Positions 21,510 to 30,868 of a DNA stretch of 64,000 nt are shown here, piece by piece. Made by a program: the position numbers and the translations under genes. Under the pieces are notes generated by a model, which was given only the letters and a program-made list of their open reading frames with translations, had not been told where the DNA came from and did no database searches. Source of the stretch: Clostridia bacterium (GTDB taxonomy: Bacteria; Bacillota; Clostridia; Oscillospirales; CAG-272); assembly GCA_017621415.1 (NCBI GenBank), contig JAGATD010000047.1, forward strand, positions 1 to 64,000, read 5' to 3'. Position 1 is the stretch's first letter; each line of letters begins with the position of its first letter.

Positions 21510-24095
21510 ATGAAAAAAAGCGTAGTTGGAATACTTGCTCATGTTGACGCGGGAAAAACAACGCTTACCGAAGCATTATTATACAAATCGGGTATGCTCT
21601 CAAGGCTCGGCAGAGTTGATAAGCGAGATGCCTATCTTGATACCCACTCTCTTGAAAGAGAGAGGGGCATTACTATTTTTTCAAAGCAGGCGCAGCTTGA
21701 GACCGAGGGACTTTCTATAACTCTTATAGACACCCCCGGGCACATAGATTTTTCCTGCGAGACAGAGCGGGCTCTTTCTATTCAGGATTATGCAATACTT
21801 ATAATCAGCGCCCAGGACGGAGTTACGGCGCATACGAAAACTCTGTGGCATCTTCTTGCGTCGAGGCGAATACCCACGTTCATTTTTGTTAATAAAACAG
21901 ATATTGCAGAAAGAAGAAGAGAGGACCTTGTAGCAGAGCTTAAAAATATTCTCTCGCCCGCCTGCGTAGATTTTTCAAACGATAGTTCATCGGAGTTTTA
22001 TGAGGAAGCTGCAGGGTGTGATGAGCGGCTGATAGAGGAGTTTTTTGAAACAGAGACTCTTTCTGTTGAGTCCTTGGCTCACGCCATTGCGAAAAGAAGA
22101 ATTTTTCCCTGCCTTTTTGGTTCTGCTTTAAAGCTTAAGGGTATTGACGAGCTTCTTCTGATTTTAGAAAAATACATAGTTGAAAAAAAGTATTCAAATA
22201 CTATTTTCGGCGCCAGGGTGTACAAAATAGGCAGAGATGCGCAAGGAAAAAGGCTTACCTACCTTAAGGTAACGGGAGGCAGCATAAAGCCTAAGGATAC
22301 TTTTACGGTAAAAACGGCCCGTGGTGAGGAAATAGCAGAAAAAATAGAGGAAATAAGGATATATTCGGGTGATAAATTCAAGAGTATCTCATCGGCTGGC
22401 GGCTCATCTGTTGTTGCGGTGCTGGGACCTGCCGAAACTAAGGCGGGAATGGGACTTGGCGCAGAGGGAGATGACAGGGTGACGCTCACCCCCGTTCTTG
22501 ATTACCGAATGATACTTCCAAAGGAAATAAGCCCTTACGAGACATATATGCGTCTTATGGTGCTGACCGAGGAGGACCCATCGCTTGCCTTGACCTACAA
22601 CAGCTCTACTCATGAGATAAGAGTCAGGCTTATGGGGGAAATACAGCTTGAGGTGCTCTCACGAGTAATCTTAGACCGCTTTGGATTAGCGGTAACATTT
22701 GACGAGGGAAGTATACTTTATAAAGAAACCATAGCAGATGAGGTGTACGGCAGAGGACACTTTGAGCCTCTTAGACATTATGCCGAGGTTCATCTGCGCA
22801 TCGAGCCTATGCCCGAGGGAACAGGTGTTGTTACCGCTACCGAGTGCCCAACAGATACTCTTGCGCTGAATTGGCAAAGGCTTATTATGACTCATATTGA
22901 GGAGCGTGTTCACCGTGGGGTTTTAACCGGATCGCCCCTTACCGATGTCAAAATAACGGTTGTTGCGGGTAGAGCCCATGTTAAGCACACAGAGGGCGGT
23001 GACTTCAGGCAGGCAACATACCGTGCGGTGCGTCAGGGACTTATGAAAGCTAGGTCTGTGCTTCTTGAGCCAACCTTTGATTTTCACATTGAGCTTCCTG
23101 CCGAGCTTCTTGGCAGAGCGATGAATGATATAACCAATATGTTCGGCACATCAGAGCCCCCCGAGTTCCTTGGAGATACAGCGATACTTGAGGGGAACTG
23201 TCCCGCTGCAACAATGCGCTCATATGCCTCGGAGCTGAGAGCTTATACAAGAGGCGAGGGCAGAATTGCGATGACGGTAGGTCCTTACAAGCCCTGCCAC
23301 AATGCAGATGAGGTTATAGCCGCCAAAAGCTATGATCCGCTTCTTGACGAAAGAAATCCCACAGGCTCTGTTTTCTGTAAGGGCGGCGCGGGATATGCCG
23401 TTCCCTGGGATGAGGCAGACAGTCTTATGCATGTTGAAATTCCCGGGCTTAAATCGGCAGAAGAAGATACTGTGACAGAGGCCCCGAGAATTTCAAAGAC
23501 CCTTGATTACCGCGGAACGGTGGAAGAGGACAAGGAGCTTATGCGTATTTTTGAGAACACATACGGTAAGATAAAGCCAAGACGCGCTCCGGAAAGGGTA
23601 GAAAATTCCGCACCTCCAGAGAAAAAAATCGAAAGGCCGAGAAAAGCAAAGCCAAAGGGTGAAAGCTACATTATCATAGACGGCTATAATTTTATCTTTG
23701 CCACCGATGAATTAAGAAAGATAGCCGAGGCAGATTTTGCCAGAGGGCGAGACGCTCTTGTAAGAATGATGTGCGATTATTCCTCTTTTCGCAAAATAAA
23801 GACAATAATAGTTTTTGATGCCTACAAAAGAGCGGGCGGTGAGGGAAGCGAGGAAATTATCGGAGATGTTACCGTGGTTTACACTAAGGAGTCTCAAACG
23901 GCAGATGCATTTATTGAAAGAACAACCTATGAGATTGCAGGAGAGCACACCGTAAGAGTTGTTACAGGCGACCTGCAGGAGCAGCTTGTTGTTTTAGGCA
24001 GCGGCGGTCTTAGAGTAAGCACATCAGAATTCTGGGAAGAGCTTCGGGAAACCGCCCTACTGATAAAAGAAAAAATTGAAGAATATATGAAATAA
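21510..24095 (+). CDS. TetM-like ribosome GTPase fused to a NYN nuclease domain
   Basis: An 861-aa fusion. Residues 1-650 follow the EF-G-like ribosomal-protection family (TetM/TetO): G1 'AHVDAGKTTL', switch I 'ERERGITIF', G3 'DTPGHIDF', G4 'NKTD', then domains II-V. Residues about 719-861 form a NYN/PIN-like domain like YacP/Rae1, with acidic residues in 'IIIDGYNFIF', 'IVFDAYK', 'QTADAFIE' and 'VVTGDLQEQ'. Rae1 cuts mRNA in the ribosomal A site, so the fusion may combine ribosome binding with mRNA cleavage (inference). Tetracycline resistance should not be assumed. The ATG at 21510 follows AGGAGGG; an in-frame TTG 15 bases upstream is less suitable. Confidence 0.87.
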   Translation: MKKSVVGILAHVDAGKTTLTEALLYKSGMLSRLGRVDKRDAYLDTHSLERERGITIFSKQAQLETEGLSITLIDTPGHIDFSCETERALSIQDYAILIISAQDGVTAHTKTLWHLLASRRIPTFIFVNKTDIAERRREDLVAELKNILSPACVDFSNDSSSEFYEEAAGCDERLIEEFFETETLSVESLAHAIAKRRIFPCLFGSALKLKGIDELLLILEKYIVEKKYSNTIFGARVYKIGRDAQGKRLTYLKVTGGSIKPKDTFTVKTARGEEIAEKIEEIRIYSGDKFKSISSAGGSSVVAVLGPAETKAGMGLGAEGDDRVTLTPVLDYRMILPKEISPYETYMRLMVLTEEDPSLALTYNSSTHEIRVRLMGEIQLEVLSRVILDRFGLAVTFDEGSILYKETIADEVYGRGHFEPLRHYAEVHLRIEPMPEGTGVVTATECPTDTLALNWQRLIMTHIEERVHRGVLTGSPLTDVKITVVAGRAHVKHTEGGDFRQATYRAVRQGLMKARSVLLEPTFDFHIELPAELLGRAMNDITNMFGTSEPPEFLGDTAILEGNCPAATMRSYASELRAYTRGEGRIAMTVGPYKPCHNADEVIAAKSYDPLLDERNPTGSVFCKGGAGYAVPWDEADSLMHVEIPGLKSAEEDTVTEAPRISKTLDYRGTVEEDKELMRIFENTYGKIKPRRAPERVENSAPPEKKIERPRKAKPKGESYIIIDGYNFIFATDELRKIAEADFARGRDALVRMMCDYSSFRKIKTIIVFDAYKRAGGEGSEEIIGDVTVVYTKESQTADAFIERTTYEIAGEHTVRVVTGDLQEQLVVLGSGGLRVSTSEFWEELRETALLIKEKIEEYMK

Positions 24096-24148
24096 TGTCG
24101 GCATATTAAGATACCGACACTCAGCTTTAACATGAGAGGAGCAGAGAA

Positions 24149-25708
24149 TTGAATTTAATTAAAGACAAAATTGTTGAATCGGTAAAATCGGTTTTACCCA
24201 TAGCACTTATAGTTTTCGCACTCAGTATAACCGTTGTTCCGATGTCAACTGCGGATATGTTGCTATTCCTTATAGGTGTTGTATGTCTGGTTTTCGGAAT
24301 GAGCCTCTTTACTGCGGGAGCGGAAATGTCTATGCAGCCTCTCGGTTCAAAAATAGGTAGCTCTATCGCAGGCTCGGGCAAGGTGTGGCTTATTGCCTTT
24401 GTCAGCTTTGTTATCGGTATTCTTGTTACCATATCAGAGCCTGATTTGCTTATTCTTGCAGATCAGGTTAACAGTGAGGAGCTGGTGTATATTGTATCCA
24501 TAGGTGTCGGAATATTCCTTATGATTGCGGTTTTGCGCATTGTTTTCGGAATAAGCCTTACACTTCTTATGATAGTCTTTTACATATCGGCATTTGTTAT
24601 GGCATTCTTTGTTTCTCCCTCGTTCCTTCCATTGGCATTCGATTCCGGCGGAGTTACCACAGGACCTATGACAGTTCCTTTTATTATGTCCATCGGCGCC
24701 GGTGTTTCTGCGGCCAAGATTTCTGCTGATAACCGTGATGACTCATTCGGTATTACCGGACTTTGCAGCATAGGACCCATAATTGCCGTGCTTGCCCTTG
24801 GTATCATAGGAGGCAAGGAGGGGTATTACGAGCATACGCCACCTCACGTTATCGAAGATACCCGAGAGGGAATTCTTCTTTATGCAGAGGAGTTTGCTAA
24901 CCACGGTATAGAAGTTTTAAAGGCTCTGCTACCGATAATTGTTTTTGCCTGTCTGTTCCAGCTCATAACACGAGCATTCAACAGGGTGCAAATGATAAGA
25001 CTGGGTATAGGTATGGCATATGTTCTTATCGGAATTGCTATATTCCTCACAGGCGCAAACGTAGGCTTTGTTCCTATGGGAACAGCTATCGGTGAGAGCC
25101 TGGCAGGTATTGCGGGAGGTCTTCCTCTCGTGCCTATCAGTATGCTGTTAGGTTACTTTATTGTTAAAGCCGAGCCGTCGGTTTATGTGCTTAATAAGCT
25201 TGTCGAAAATATGAGTGCGGGAGCAATTTCCGGCAAAACCACAGGCTTTGGACTTTCGGTGGGTGTGTGCGCGGCTCTCGGTCTTGCAGCTATTCGTATT
25301 ATTACCGGTATAAATATTCTTTGGTTCCTTATACCCGGCTATATTATAGCTCTCGCTCTTTCATTCTTTGTTCCAAAGATATTCGTAGGTATTTCATTTG
25401 ACTCGGGCGGAGTTGCCAGCGGTACAATGATGTCGGCATTTGTTCTTCCGCTTTGTATGGGCGCTTGCGACGCACTTCCTTATGCAAATGTTATGACAGA
25501 TGCCTTTGGTTGTGTTGCTCTTGTTGCTATGGCACCTATAATCGCAATACAGATATGCGGTCTTGCATACAGGCTTAAGACCGAGGACAGAGCCAGACGC
25601 TTTGTTTCCGCAAGCGAAAGCTTTATTGATTACGGTTACCGTGAGTCAGAGCCCGAAAAGGTATATACCTTAAAGCAGATAAAACCAAAGGAGGGTGGCG
25701 CAAAATGA
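24149..25708 (+). CDS. DUF1538 membrane protein (two-repeat transporter-like)
   Basis: A 519-aa polytopic membrane protein of the DUF1538 family. Two internal repeats each contain a 'SGGVxxGxM' motif: 'FDSGGVTTGPMTVPFIMS' near residue 168 and 'FDSGGVASGTMMSAFVLP' near 418, suggesting an inverted-repeat transporter fold. The substrate is unknown. The start is TTG with GAGGAG upstream. The stop overlaps the ATG of the tandem-PII gene (ATGA), so the two are made together. Confidence 0.85.
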   Translation: MNLIKDKIVESVKSVLPIALIVFALSITVVPMSTADMLLFLIGVVCLVFGMSLFTAGAEMSMQPLGSKIGSSIAGSGKVWLIAFVSFVIGILVTISEPDLLILADQVNSEELVYIVSIGVGIFLMIAVLRIVFGISLTLLMIVFYISAFVMAFFVSPSFLPLAFDSGGVTTGPMTVPFIMSIGAGVSAAKISADNRDDSFGITGLCSIGPIIAVLALGIIGGKEGYYEHTPPHVIEDTREGILLYAEEFANHGIEVLKALLPIIVFACLFQLITRAFNRVQMIRLGIGMAYVLIGIAIFLTGANVGFVPMGTAIGESLAGIAGGLPLVPISMLLGYFIVKAEPSVYVLNKLVENMSAGAISGKTTGFGLSVGVCAALGLAAIRIITGINILWFLIPGYIIALALSFFVPKIFVGISFDSGGVASGTMMSAFVLPLCMGACDALPYANVMTDAFGCVALVAMAPIIAIQICGLAYRLKTEDRARRFVSASESFIDYGYRESEPEKVYTLKQIKPKEGGAK

Positions 25709-26448
25709 AAAAAGTAGCGGAGGATCAGCGCGTAAAGCTCCTTGTGGGAATAATTAACCGCGAGGACGAGGAGCGCTTTACCGAGATAGTAAACGAGTTT
25801 GCGGTTGCTCTTCATTTTTCCGGTCTCGGACATGGAACAGCGCATTCAAGCTATATGACATATTTCGGCTTTAACGAAATAGATAAAAAAATGACACTAT
25901 CTCTTATTCCGGGAAAGCTTGAGCACACGATACTCAGCGAAATAGGCCACGGCTTAAAGCTCTATCTTGTAGGCCGCGGAATAGCCTTTACCGTTCCGCT
26001 TTCGGGAATTTCCAACATTATCAATGATGCAATAATTTCGGGAATCGAAAAAAGCGACAAGGTTCTTACAAGACAGGCCCCAATATCAAAGAAAAAGGAG
26101 AAAAAACGTATGCACGAGCTGGTAATAGCAGTAGTTGACAGAAAATATACAGATACAGCGATAGAGGCCGCAAGAGGTGCCGGAGCTACCGGAGCAACAG
26201 TATTCCATACAAAGAGCGTGAATAACCAAAAGGCGGCTCAGAGAATAGGAACAACGATAAGTCAGGAGACGGACAGTGTTCTCTTCCTCACCACTCTTGA
26301 ATACAAGAACAAAATAATGGAGGCGGTAAGAGACGCGGCAGGACTTAAGACAGAGGGGGGAGCCGTAATATTCTCGCTGCCTGTTGATGACCTTGTAGGC
26401 ATTGGTAGATTTGAAGATTATATCGACGGAGAAGAAAACGACAAATAA
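25705..26448 (+). CDS. Tandem PII-like regulatory protein
   Basis: A 247-aa soluble protein with two PII-like ferredoxin-fold repeats: residues about 8-115 ('KLLVGIINREDEERFTEIV', 'GLGHGTAHSSYM') and about 135-235 ('ELVIAVVDRKYTDTAIEAA', 'GATGATVFHTKSV', 'SVLFLTTLEYKNKIMEAVR'). PII proteins sense small ligands and block transporters such as AmtB. Its overlap with the DUF1538 gene suggests it gates that transporter (inference). No T-loop tyrosine like that of GlnB is evident. Confidence 0.82.
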   Translation: MKKVAEDQRVKLLVGIINREDEERFTEIVNEFAVALHFSGLGHGTAHSSYMTYFGFNEIDKKMTLSLIPGKLEHTILSEIGHGLKLYLVGRGIAFTVPLSGISNIINDAIISGIEKSDKVLTRQAPISKKKEKKRMHELVIAVVDRKYTDTAIEAARGAGATGATVFHTKSVNNQKAAQRIGTTISQETDSVLFLTTLEYKNKIMEAVRDAAGLKTEGGAVIFSLPVDDLVGIGRFEDYIDGEENDK

Positions 26449-26478
26449 TCCTTTAATGTTTTTTTGGAGGTGAAAATC

Positions 26479-28014
26479 TTGAAAAAAATATGCAGAGTAT
26501 TCTTTTCCAGGTATGCGCTTTCAGCTCTGGCAATAGTTTTGCAGGTGGCGGTAATGATTTATCTTTTCATTTTTGCCGCTTCATCAAGAGTGTATATTTC
26601 TCTTGCATCAATGCTGCTTAGCGTTGTAGCCTTTTTAAGTCTTGTTAACCGAGAAACCAACCCCGAGTATAAAATCCCGTGGTCCTTTATCATACTTACT
26701 ATTACACCCGCCGGAGCGATACTTTACTTTTTGTTCTATAAGCGCAAATTGACGCGCAAGGAGGCAAAAAGGCTTAGATGCGCCGTAAGCAGAATGAGAA
26801 GACGCGGTTTCATAAGCGAGGAGTGTACCGCCCTTTCAAGAATAGACCCACAGGCGGCAGGAAAGGTGAACCTTATTCTCAAAGAGGATGCTCTTGCTGA
26901 TGTGTACCGAGGAACAAGCTCACGGTTTTTCGCTACGGGCGAAGAGTATTTTGAGTCATTTATAAAGGATATATCCGAAGCCAAGGATTATATTTTTCTT
27001 GAATACTTTATCATTGACGAGGGTGAGCTTTGGTCAAAAATTCACGGTATTCTTAAGGAAAAGGCAGAGGCGGGGGTTGATGTAAGGCTGCTTTACGATG
27101 ACTTCGGATGTATGAGAACATTGCCTTCAAGGTATGAGCGCACTTTGCGTAAGGAGGGAATTCAGACCTATCGCTTTTCCAGGGTCAGCGCAAAGGTCTC
27201 TTCCATACATAACAACCGTGATCACCGTAAAATATGTGTTGTTGACGGAAAATACGCGTATACGGGAGGCGTTAACATAGCCGACGAGTATGCTAATATA
27301 ATCAGCCGTTTCGGTTATTGGAAGGACGGCGGAATAAGAATAGAGGGACAGGCTGTTTTAGGCTTTATTAAGCTGTTTTTGTCAAGCTGGGACCTTACGG
27401 CAGGCTGCACCAGCGACTATCAGCGATTTGCAGATACTGTATCTATGGCAGAGTCCCCCGACGGCGGCTTTTATATTCCTTACGGCTCGGGTCCCGCGCC
27501 TATTTACCGCACGTCTAACGGAAAAAATGTCTTTATAACATTGATAAACCAGGCGGAAAAGTATATTTATTTCACCACACCGTATCTCATAATAGACTAC
27601 GACCTTACCGAGGCGCTGAGGGGCGCCGCAATGCGAGGTGTTGATGTAAGAATAATAACTCCGGGTATTCCCGATAAAAAAAGAGTTAAGATAATGACAA
27701 AAAGCTCGTATCCGAAGCTTGTTGAGGCGGGAGTGAAAATTTACGAGTATATTCCGGGCTTTATGCATGAAAAAACCTTTATCTCGGACGATAAATATGC
27801 GGTTGTAGGTACAATAAACTTTGATTACAGAAGCTTTGTCCACCACTTTGAAAACGCAGTGCTTATGTATTCAACTCCAACTGTGGCGGCAGCGCTTAAT
27901 GACTTTAAGAAGACCTTAACCATTTCTGACAGAGTGAGCTTTGAGCATACAAGACTCAGCTTTATTGAATGGATATTCAAGATAGGAATGCGAATTTTCG
28001 CACCCCTTTTATAA
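26479..28014 (+). CDS. cls: Cardiolipin synthase
   Basis: A 511-aa phospholipase-D-superfamily enzyme joining two phosphatidylglycerols. Two membrane helices at about 10-75 are followed by two HKD motifs: 'DHRKICVVD' near 251 and 'MHEKTFISDD' near 430, with the usual 'YTGGVNIADEY' and 'VVGTINFDYRSF' downstream. Start TTG 26479 is preferred because GGAGGTGA lies 6 bases upstream, which overlaps the longer alternative. Single gene with its own terminator. Confidence 0.92.
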   Translation: MKKICRVFFSRYALSALAIVLQVAVMIYLFIFAASSRVYISLASMLLSVVAFLSLVNRETNPEYKIPWSFIILTITPAGAILYFLFYKRKLTRKEAKRLRCAVSRMRRRGFISEECTALSRIDPQAAGKVNLILKEDALADVYRGTSSRFFATGEEYFESFIKDISEAKDYIFLEYFIIDEGELWSKIHGILKEKAEAGVDVRLLYDDFGCMRTLPSRYERTLRKEGIQTYRFSRVSAKVSSIHNNRDHRKICVVDGKYAYTGGVNIADEYANIISRFGYWKDGGIRIEGQAVLGFIKLFLSSWDLTAGCTSDYQRFADTVSMAESPDGGFYIPYGSGPAPIYRTSNGKNVFITLINQAEKYIYFTTPYLIIDYDLTEALRGAAMRGVDVRIITPGIPDKKRVKIMTKSSYPKLVEAGVKIYEYIPGFMHEKTFISDDKYAVVGTINFDYRSFVHHFENAVLMYSTPTVAAALNDFKKTLTISDRVSFEHTRLSFIEWIFKIGMRIFAPLL

Positions 28015-28040
28015 CATTATCTTCATATTTTCGGTCATTT

Positions 28041-28085
28041 TTGGCAGAGGAGCTTTATTTTGTTTCTCTGCCAATTGTTTTTTTA
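28041..28085 (+). terminator. cls terminator
   Basis: TTGGCAGAG pairs with CTCTGCCAA, followed by TTGTTTTTTTA. Confidence 0.8.
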
Positions 28086-28185
28086 TTTTGATAGTTTGAT
28101 TTTGTCGTTTTTTAGAGGAATGCATAGTATGGATATTGGCGGAGATACCGCCATAAAACAAAAGGAATGCGAAAGGCGTTTTTTC

Positions 28186-28923
28186 GTGAATATTGTGATA
28201 CTTACGGCTCTTGGAGTGGGTGGAGCTACCGTTTTCGGCGCTCTTTTAGGCTTTGTTATGAAGGGGTTTTCTCAAAGGTATGGTGGGCTTATTATGTCAT
28301 TTGCCTCGGGGGTAATGCTGGCATCGGCGATGCTTGGGCTGATACTGCCGTCGCTTGAGCTTGGCGGAGATTTTGCCCCGGTGGTAACAATACCCGCGAT
28401 ATTTATCGGCGCTATTATTCTCGACCTTGGCGAAAGGCTTGTGCCCGAGGGAGATCTTCCGTCTTCGTTTGAGACGAGCGATCGCAGGCGGGGAGTTATA
28501 ATGTTTGTTTTTGCAATAGCGCTTCACAATCTGCCTGAGGGAATGGCCGCCGGTGTTGGATTTTTAACAGGAGATATTTCGGATGCTATGTTTATCGCAC
28601 TTGGAATAGCCATACAGAATTTGCCCGAGGGTATGGTGCTTATAGCTCCTATGATTTCTGCGGGCATAAGCCCCGGGCGTGCCTTTTTCTATGCCTTTCT
28701 CACAGGAGTTATAGAGGTGGTGGGCACTTTTTTAGGATATTTTGCAGCCCGCTCGGTATCTGTAATACTGCCGTTTGCTCTCGCGCTGGCAGGGGGAACT
28801 ATGATATATGTTATCAGCGGAGATATAATGCGCTGCCCTGATGGAGAGGGAACAAAATACTCAGGGTACTCGCTTCTTATAGGATTTTCATTAATGCTTA
28901 TATTTAATTTCATTCTGAATTAA
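28186..28923 (+). CDS. ZIP-family metal transporter, second copy
   Basis: A 245-aa paralogue of the ZIP protein at 6.7 kb; the N termini ('LTALGVGGATV') and signature helices ('LHNLPEGMAAGVGF', 'IAIQNLPEGMVLIAPM') align along their length. The GTG at 28186 is preferred because it follows AAAGG and gives the same N terminus as the paralogue; a longer frame opens upstream with no fitting ribosome-binding site. Between the cardiolipin synthase and oligopeptidase genes, apparently single. Confidence 0.87.
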   Translation: MNIVILTALGVGGATVFGALLGFVMKGFSQRYGGLIMSFASGVMLASAMLGLILPSLELGGDFAPVVTIPAIFIGAIILDLGERLVPEGDLPSSFETSDRRRGVIMFVFAIALHNLPEGMAAGVGFLTGDISDAMFIALGIAIQNLPEGMVLIAPMISAGISPGRAFFYAFLTGVIEVVGTFLGYFAARSVSVILPFALALAGGTMIYVISGDIMRCPDGEGTKYSGYSLLIGFSLMLIFNFILN

Positions 28924-28991
28924 AAAATTATTGATTTGTTTTCTGTTTTGTGGTAATATAATTGTATATTGATTTACAGGACGGTGGCATT

Positions 28992-30800
28992 ATGTCAATG
29001 GATAGAAATAATATAGATCCAAAATACAAATGGGACCTGACCGAGATATACAAGACCGACGATGAATTCGAATCGGCTCTTAAAGAAACAGAAAAGAGGA
29101 TATCAGCCTTTGGTGAAAGAAAAGATGAAATATTAAGCTCCGCTTTGGGGCTTTTGTCTGTGCTGAGAGCTTTTTCGGAAATTTCACGATGTATCGAAAA
29201 GCTCTGGAGCTATGCCTTTCTTTCTTTTGCCACAGACGCATCCTCGGGCAAAAACCAGGCAGCGGTTGCAAAGGTAAGAAGAGCCGCCTCTCTTTTCGAT
29301 GAGGCAGCTTGGTTTGTTTCACCAAGTCTTATTAAAGCCGACGATAACACTCTTGACGGCTTTTTCAAAGAATGCCCCGCGCTTTCGGAGTATTCGCGCT
29401 TTATTGAAAGAGTGCGCTTGGAGAAGCCTTACATCCTGTCTGACGAGTGTGAAAAGCTGATGTCAAAGCTCTCCGAGAGTCTTGACAGTCACGAGAATAT
29501 AAGAGATATTTTCGCAAGCTCAGATTTGCGCTTTGGCAAAATCAAGGATGATGAGGGAAAAAGCGTAGAGCTGAGAGATACAAATTATGTAAAGTATCTT
29601 ATGTCAGGCGACAGACGTGTTCGCCGTTCTGCATTTACCACTCTTTATAAGACCTATGAGGGATTTGGCGGAACATTTGGCGCTCTGTATTCGGGTTATG
29701 TAAAGGAGCAGATAACTCTCGCAAAAATGAGAGGCTATTCCAGCTCTATAACCGCATCAACATTCCGTGACGAGGTAACACCAGAGATATATAATAATCT
29801 GATAAATTCTGTCCGCGAGGCTTTGCCAATCCTTTACGGCTATTATGAAATGAAAAGGCGTGTTCTTGGGCTGAGCAAGCTTCATATGTACGACCTTTAC
29901 GCTCCCCTTATTTCCGAGCAGGATAAAAGGTATACCTACGAGGAGGCTGTGGACCTGGTTCTTGATATGGCGAGGGTGTTTGGAGATGAGTATTACAGCA
30001 CTCTAAAGCAAGGACTTACAAAAGAGGGGTGGGTAGATGTATATCCCGCGGTCGGAAAGCAGGGCGGTGCATTCAGCGCAGGGTCATTTGATACAAAGCC
30101 GTATATACTTCTTAACTTTAACGGAAAGAGTGATGATGTATCGACTCTTGCCCACGAGGCGGGACATTCTATGCACTCTTATTTTTCAAGAAAATACAAC
30201 CTGCCCCACAACTCTCACTACACTATCTTTGTAGCAGAGGTTGCCTCTACGGTAAACGAGCTTCTTTTAGCCCACAAACGGCTTAATGCGGCAGAGTGTG
30301 ATGAAGAAAAGCTATCGGTGCTTAACGGTCTTATGGAAACCTATAAGGGAACTCTCTTCCGCCAGACTATGTTTGCCGAGTTTGAGCGCGATGTGCACGC
30401 AGCGGCAGAGAGAGGCGAGCCCCTTACGGCTGAAAGTCTATCAAAGCATTATAAGAGCCTTGTTGACCTGTATTTTGGCAAGGATGTTGTAACAGACAGG
30501 CAAATTTCACTTGAATGGATGAGAATACCTCACTTTTTCTCAGCCTTTTATGTTTATAAGTATGCGACCTGTATATCTGCAGCATCGGCTATAGTTAAAC
30601 GGATTGAAAACGAGGGCGAGACGTACATTCCCAAATATATAGAATTTTTAAAATGCGGAGGCTCGCTTTCTCCTCTTGACAGCCTCAAGGTTGCGGGTAT
30701 TGATATGTGCGACCCCGGTGTTGTAAAGGCTGCTGTTAAGGATTTTGAAGATGCCATAAAATCCTTTGATAAAATCTATAATAGTATAAAATGTAAATGA
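28992..30800 (+). CDS. pepF: Oligoendopeptidase F (M3 metallopeptidase)
   Basis: A 602-aa cytosolic zinc peptidase that trims oligopeptides. The N terminus 'DPKYKWDLTEIYKTDDEFE' is typical of the family, and zinc-binding 'HEAGHSMH' starts at residue 388 with the third ligand Glu about 25 residues later in 'FVAEVASTVNE'. The ATG at 28992 is near GGACGGTGG. Ends at a convergent terminator shared with the MFS gene. Confidence 0.93.
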   Translation: MSMDRNNIDPKYKWDLTEIYKTDDEFESALKETEKRISAFGERKDEILSSALGLLSVLRAFSEISRCIEKLWSYAFLSFATDASSGKNQAAVAKVRRAASLFDEAAWFVSPSLIKADDNTLDGFFKECPALSEYSRFIERVRLEKPYILSDECEKLMSKLSESLDSHENIRDIFASSDLRFGKIKDDEGKSVELRDTNYVKYLMSGDRRVRRSAFTTLYKTYEGFGGTFGALYSGYVKEQITLAKMRGYSSSITASTFRDEVTPEIYNNLINSVREALPILYGYYEMKRRVLGLSKLHMYDLYAPLISEQDKRYTYEEAVDLVLDMARVFGDEYYSTLKQGLTKEGWVDVYPAVGKQGGAFSAGSFDTKPYILLNFNGKSDDVSTLAHEAGHSMHSYFSRKYNLPHNSHYTIFVAEVASTVNELLLAHKRLNAAECDEEKLSVLNGLMETYKGTLFRQTMFAEFERDVHAAAERGEPLTAESLSKHYKSLVDLYFGKDVVTDRQISLEWMRIPHFFSAFYVYKYATCISAASAIVKRIENEGETYIPKYIEFLKCGGSLSPLDSLKVAGIDMCDPGVVKAAVKDFEDAIKSFDKIYNSIKCK

Positions 30801-30832
30801 TAGTTTTCAAAATATGTCGATTTATGTGAAAA

Positions 30833-30862
30833 AGCGGACAATGCAAAGGCGCATTGTCCGCT
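30833..30862. terminator. Convergent terminator between pepF and the MFS gene
   Basis: A 12-bp perfect stem (AGCGGACAATGC) with loop aaaggc, usable from both sides. Confidence 0.75.
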
Positions 30863-30868
30863 AAATTA

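Noticed and set aside
21510-24095. Tetracycline-resistance gene of the tet(M) type
   Set aside because: The protein is TetM-like but carries an extra nuclease domain and lies among chromosomal genes without mobile-element signs, so resistance is not supported.
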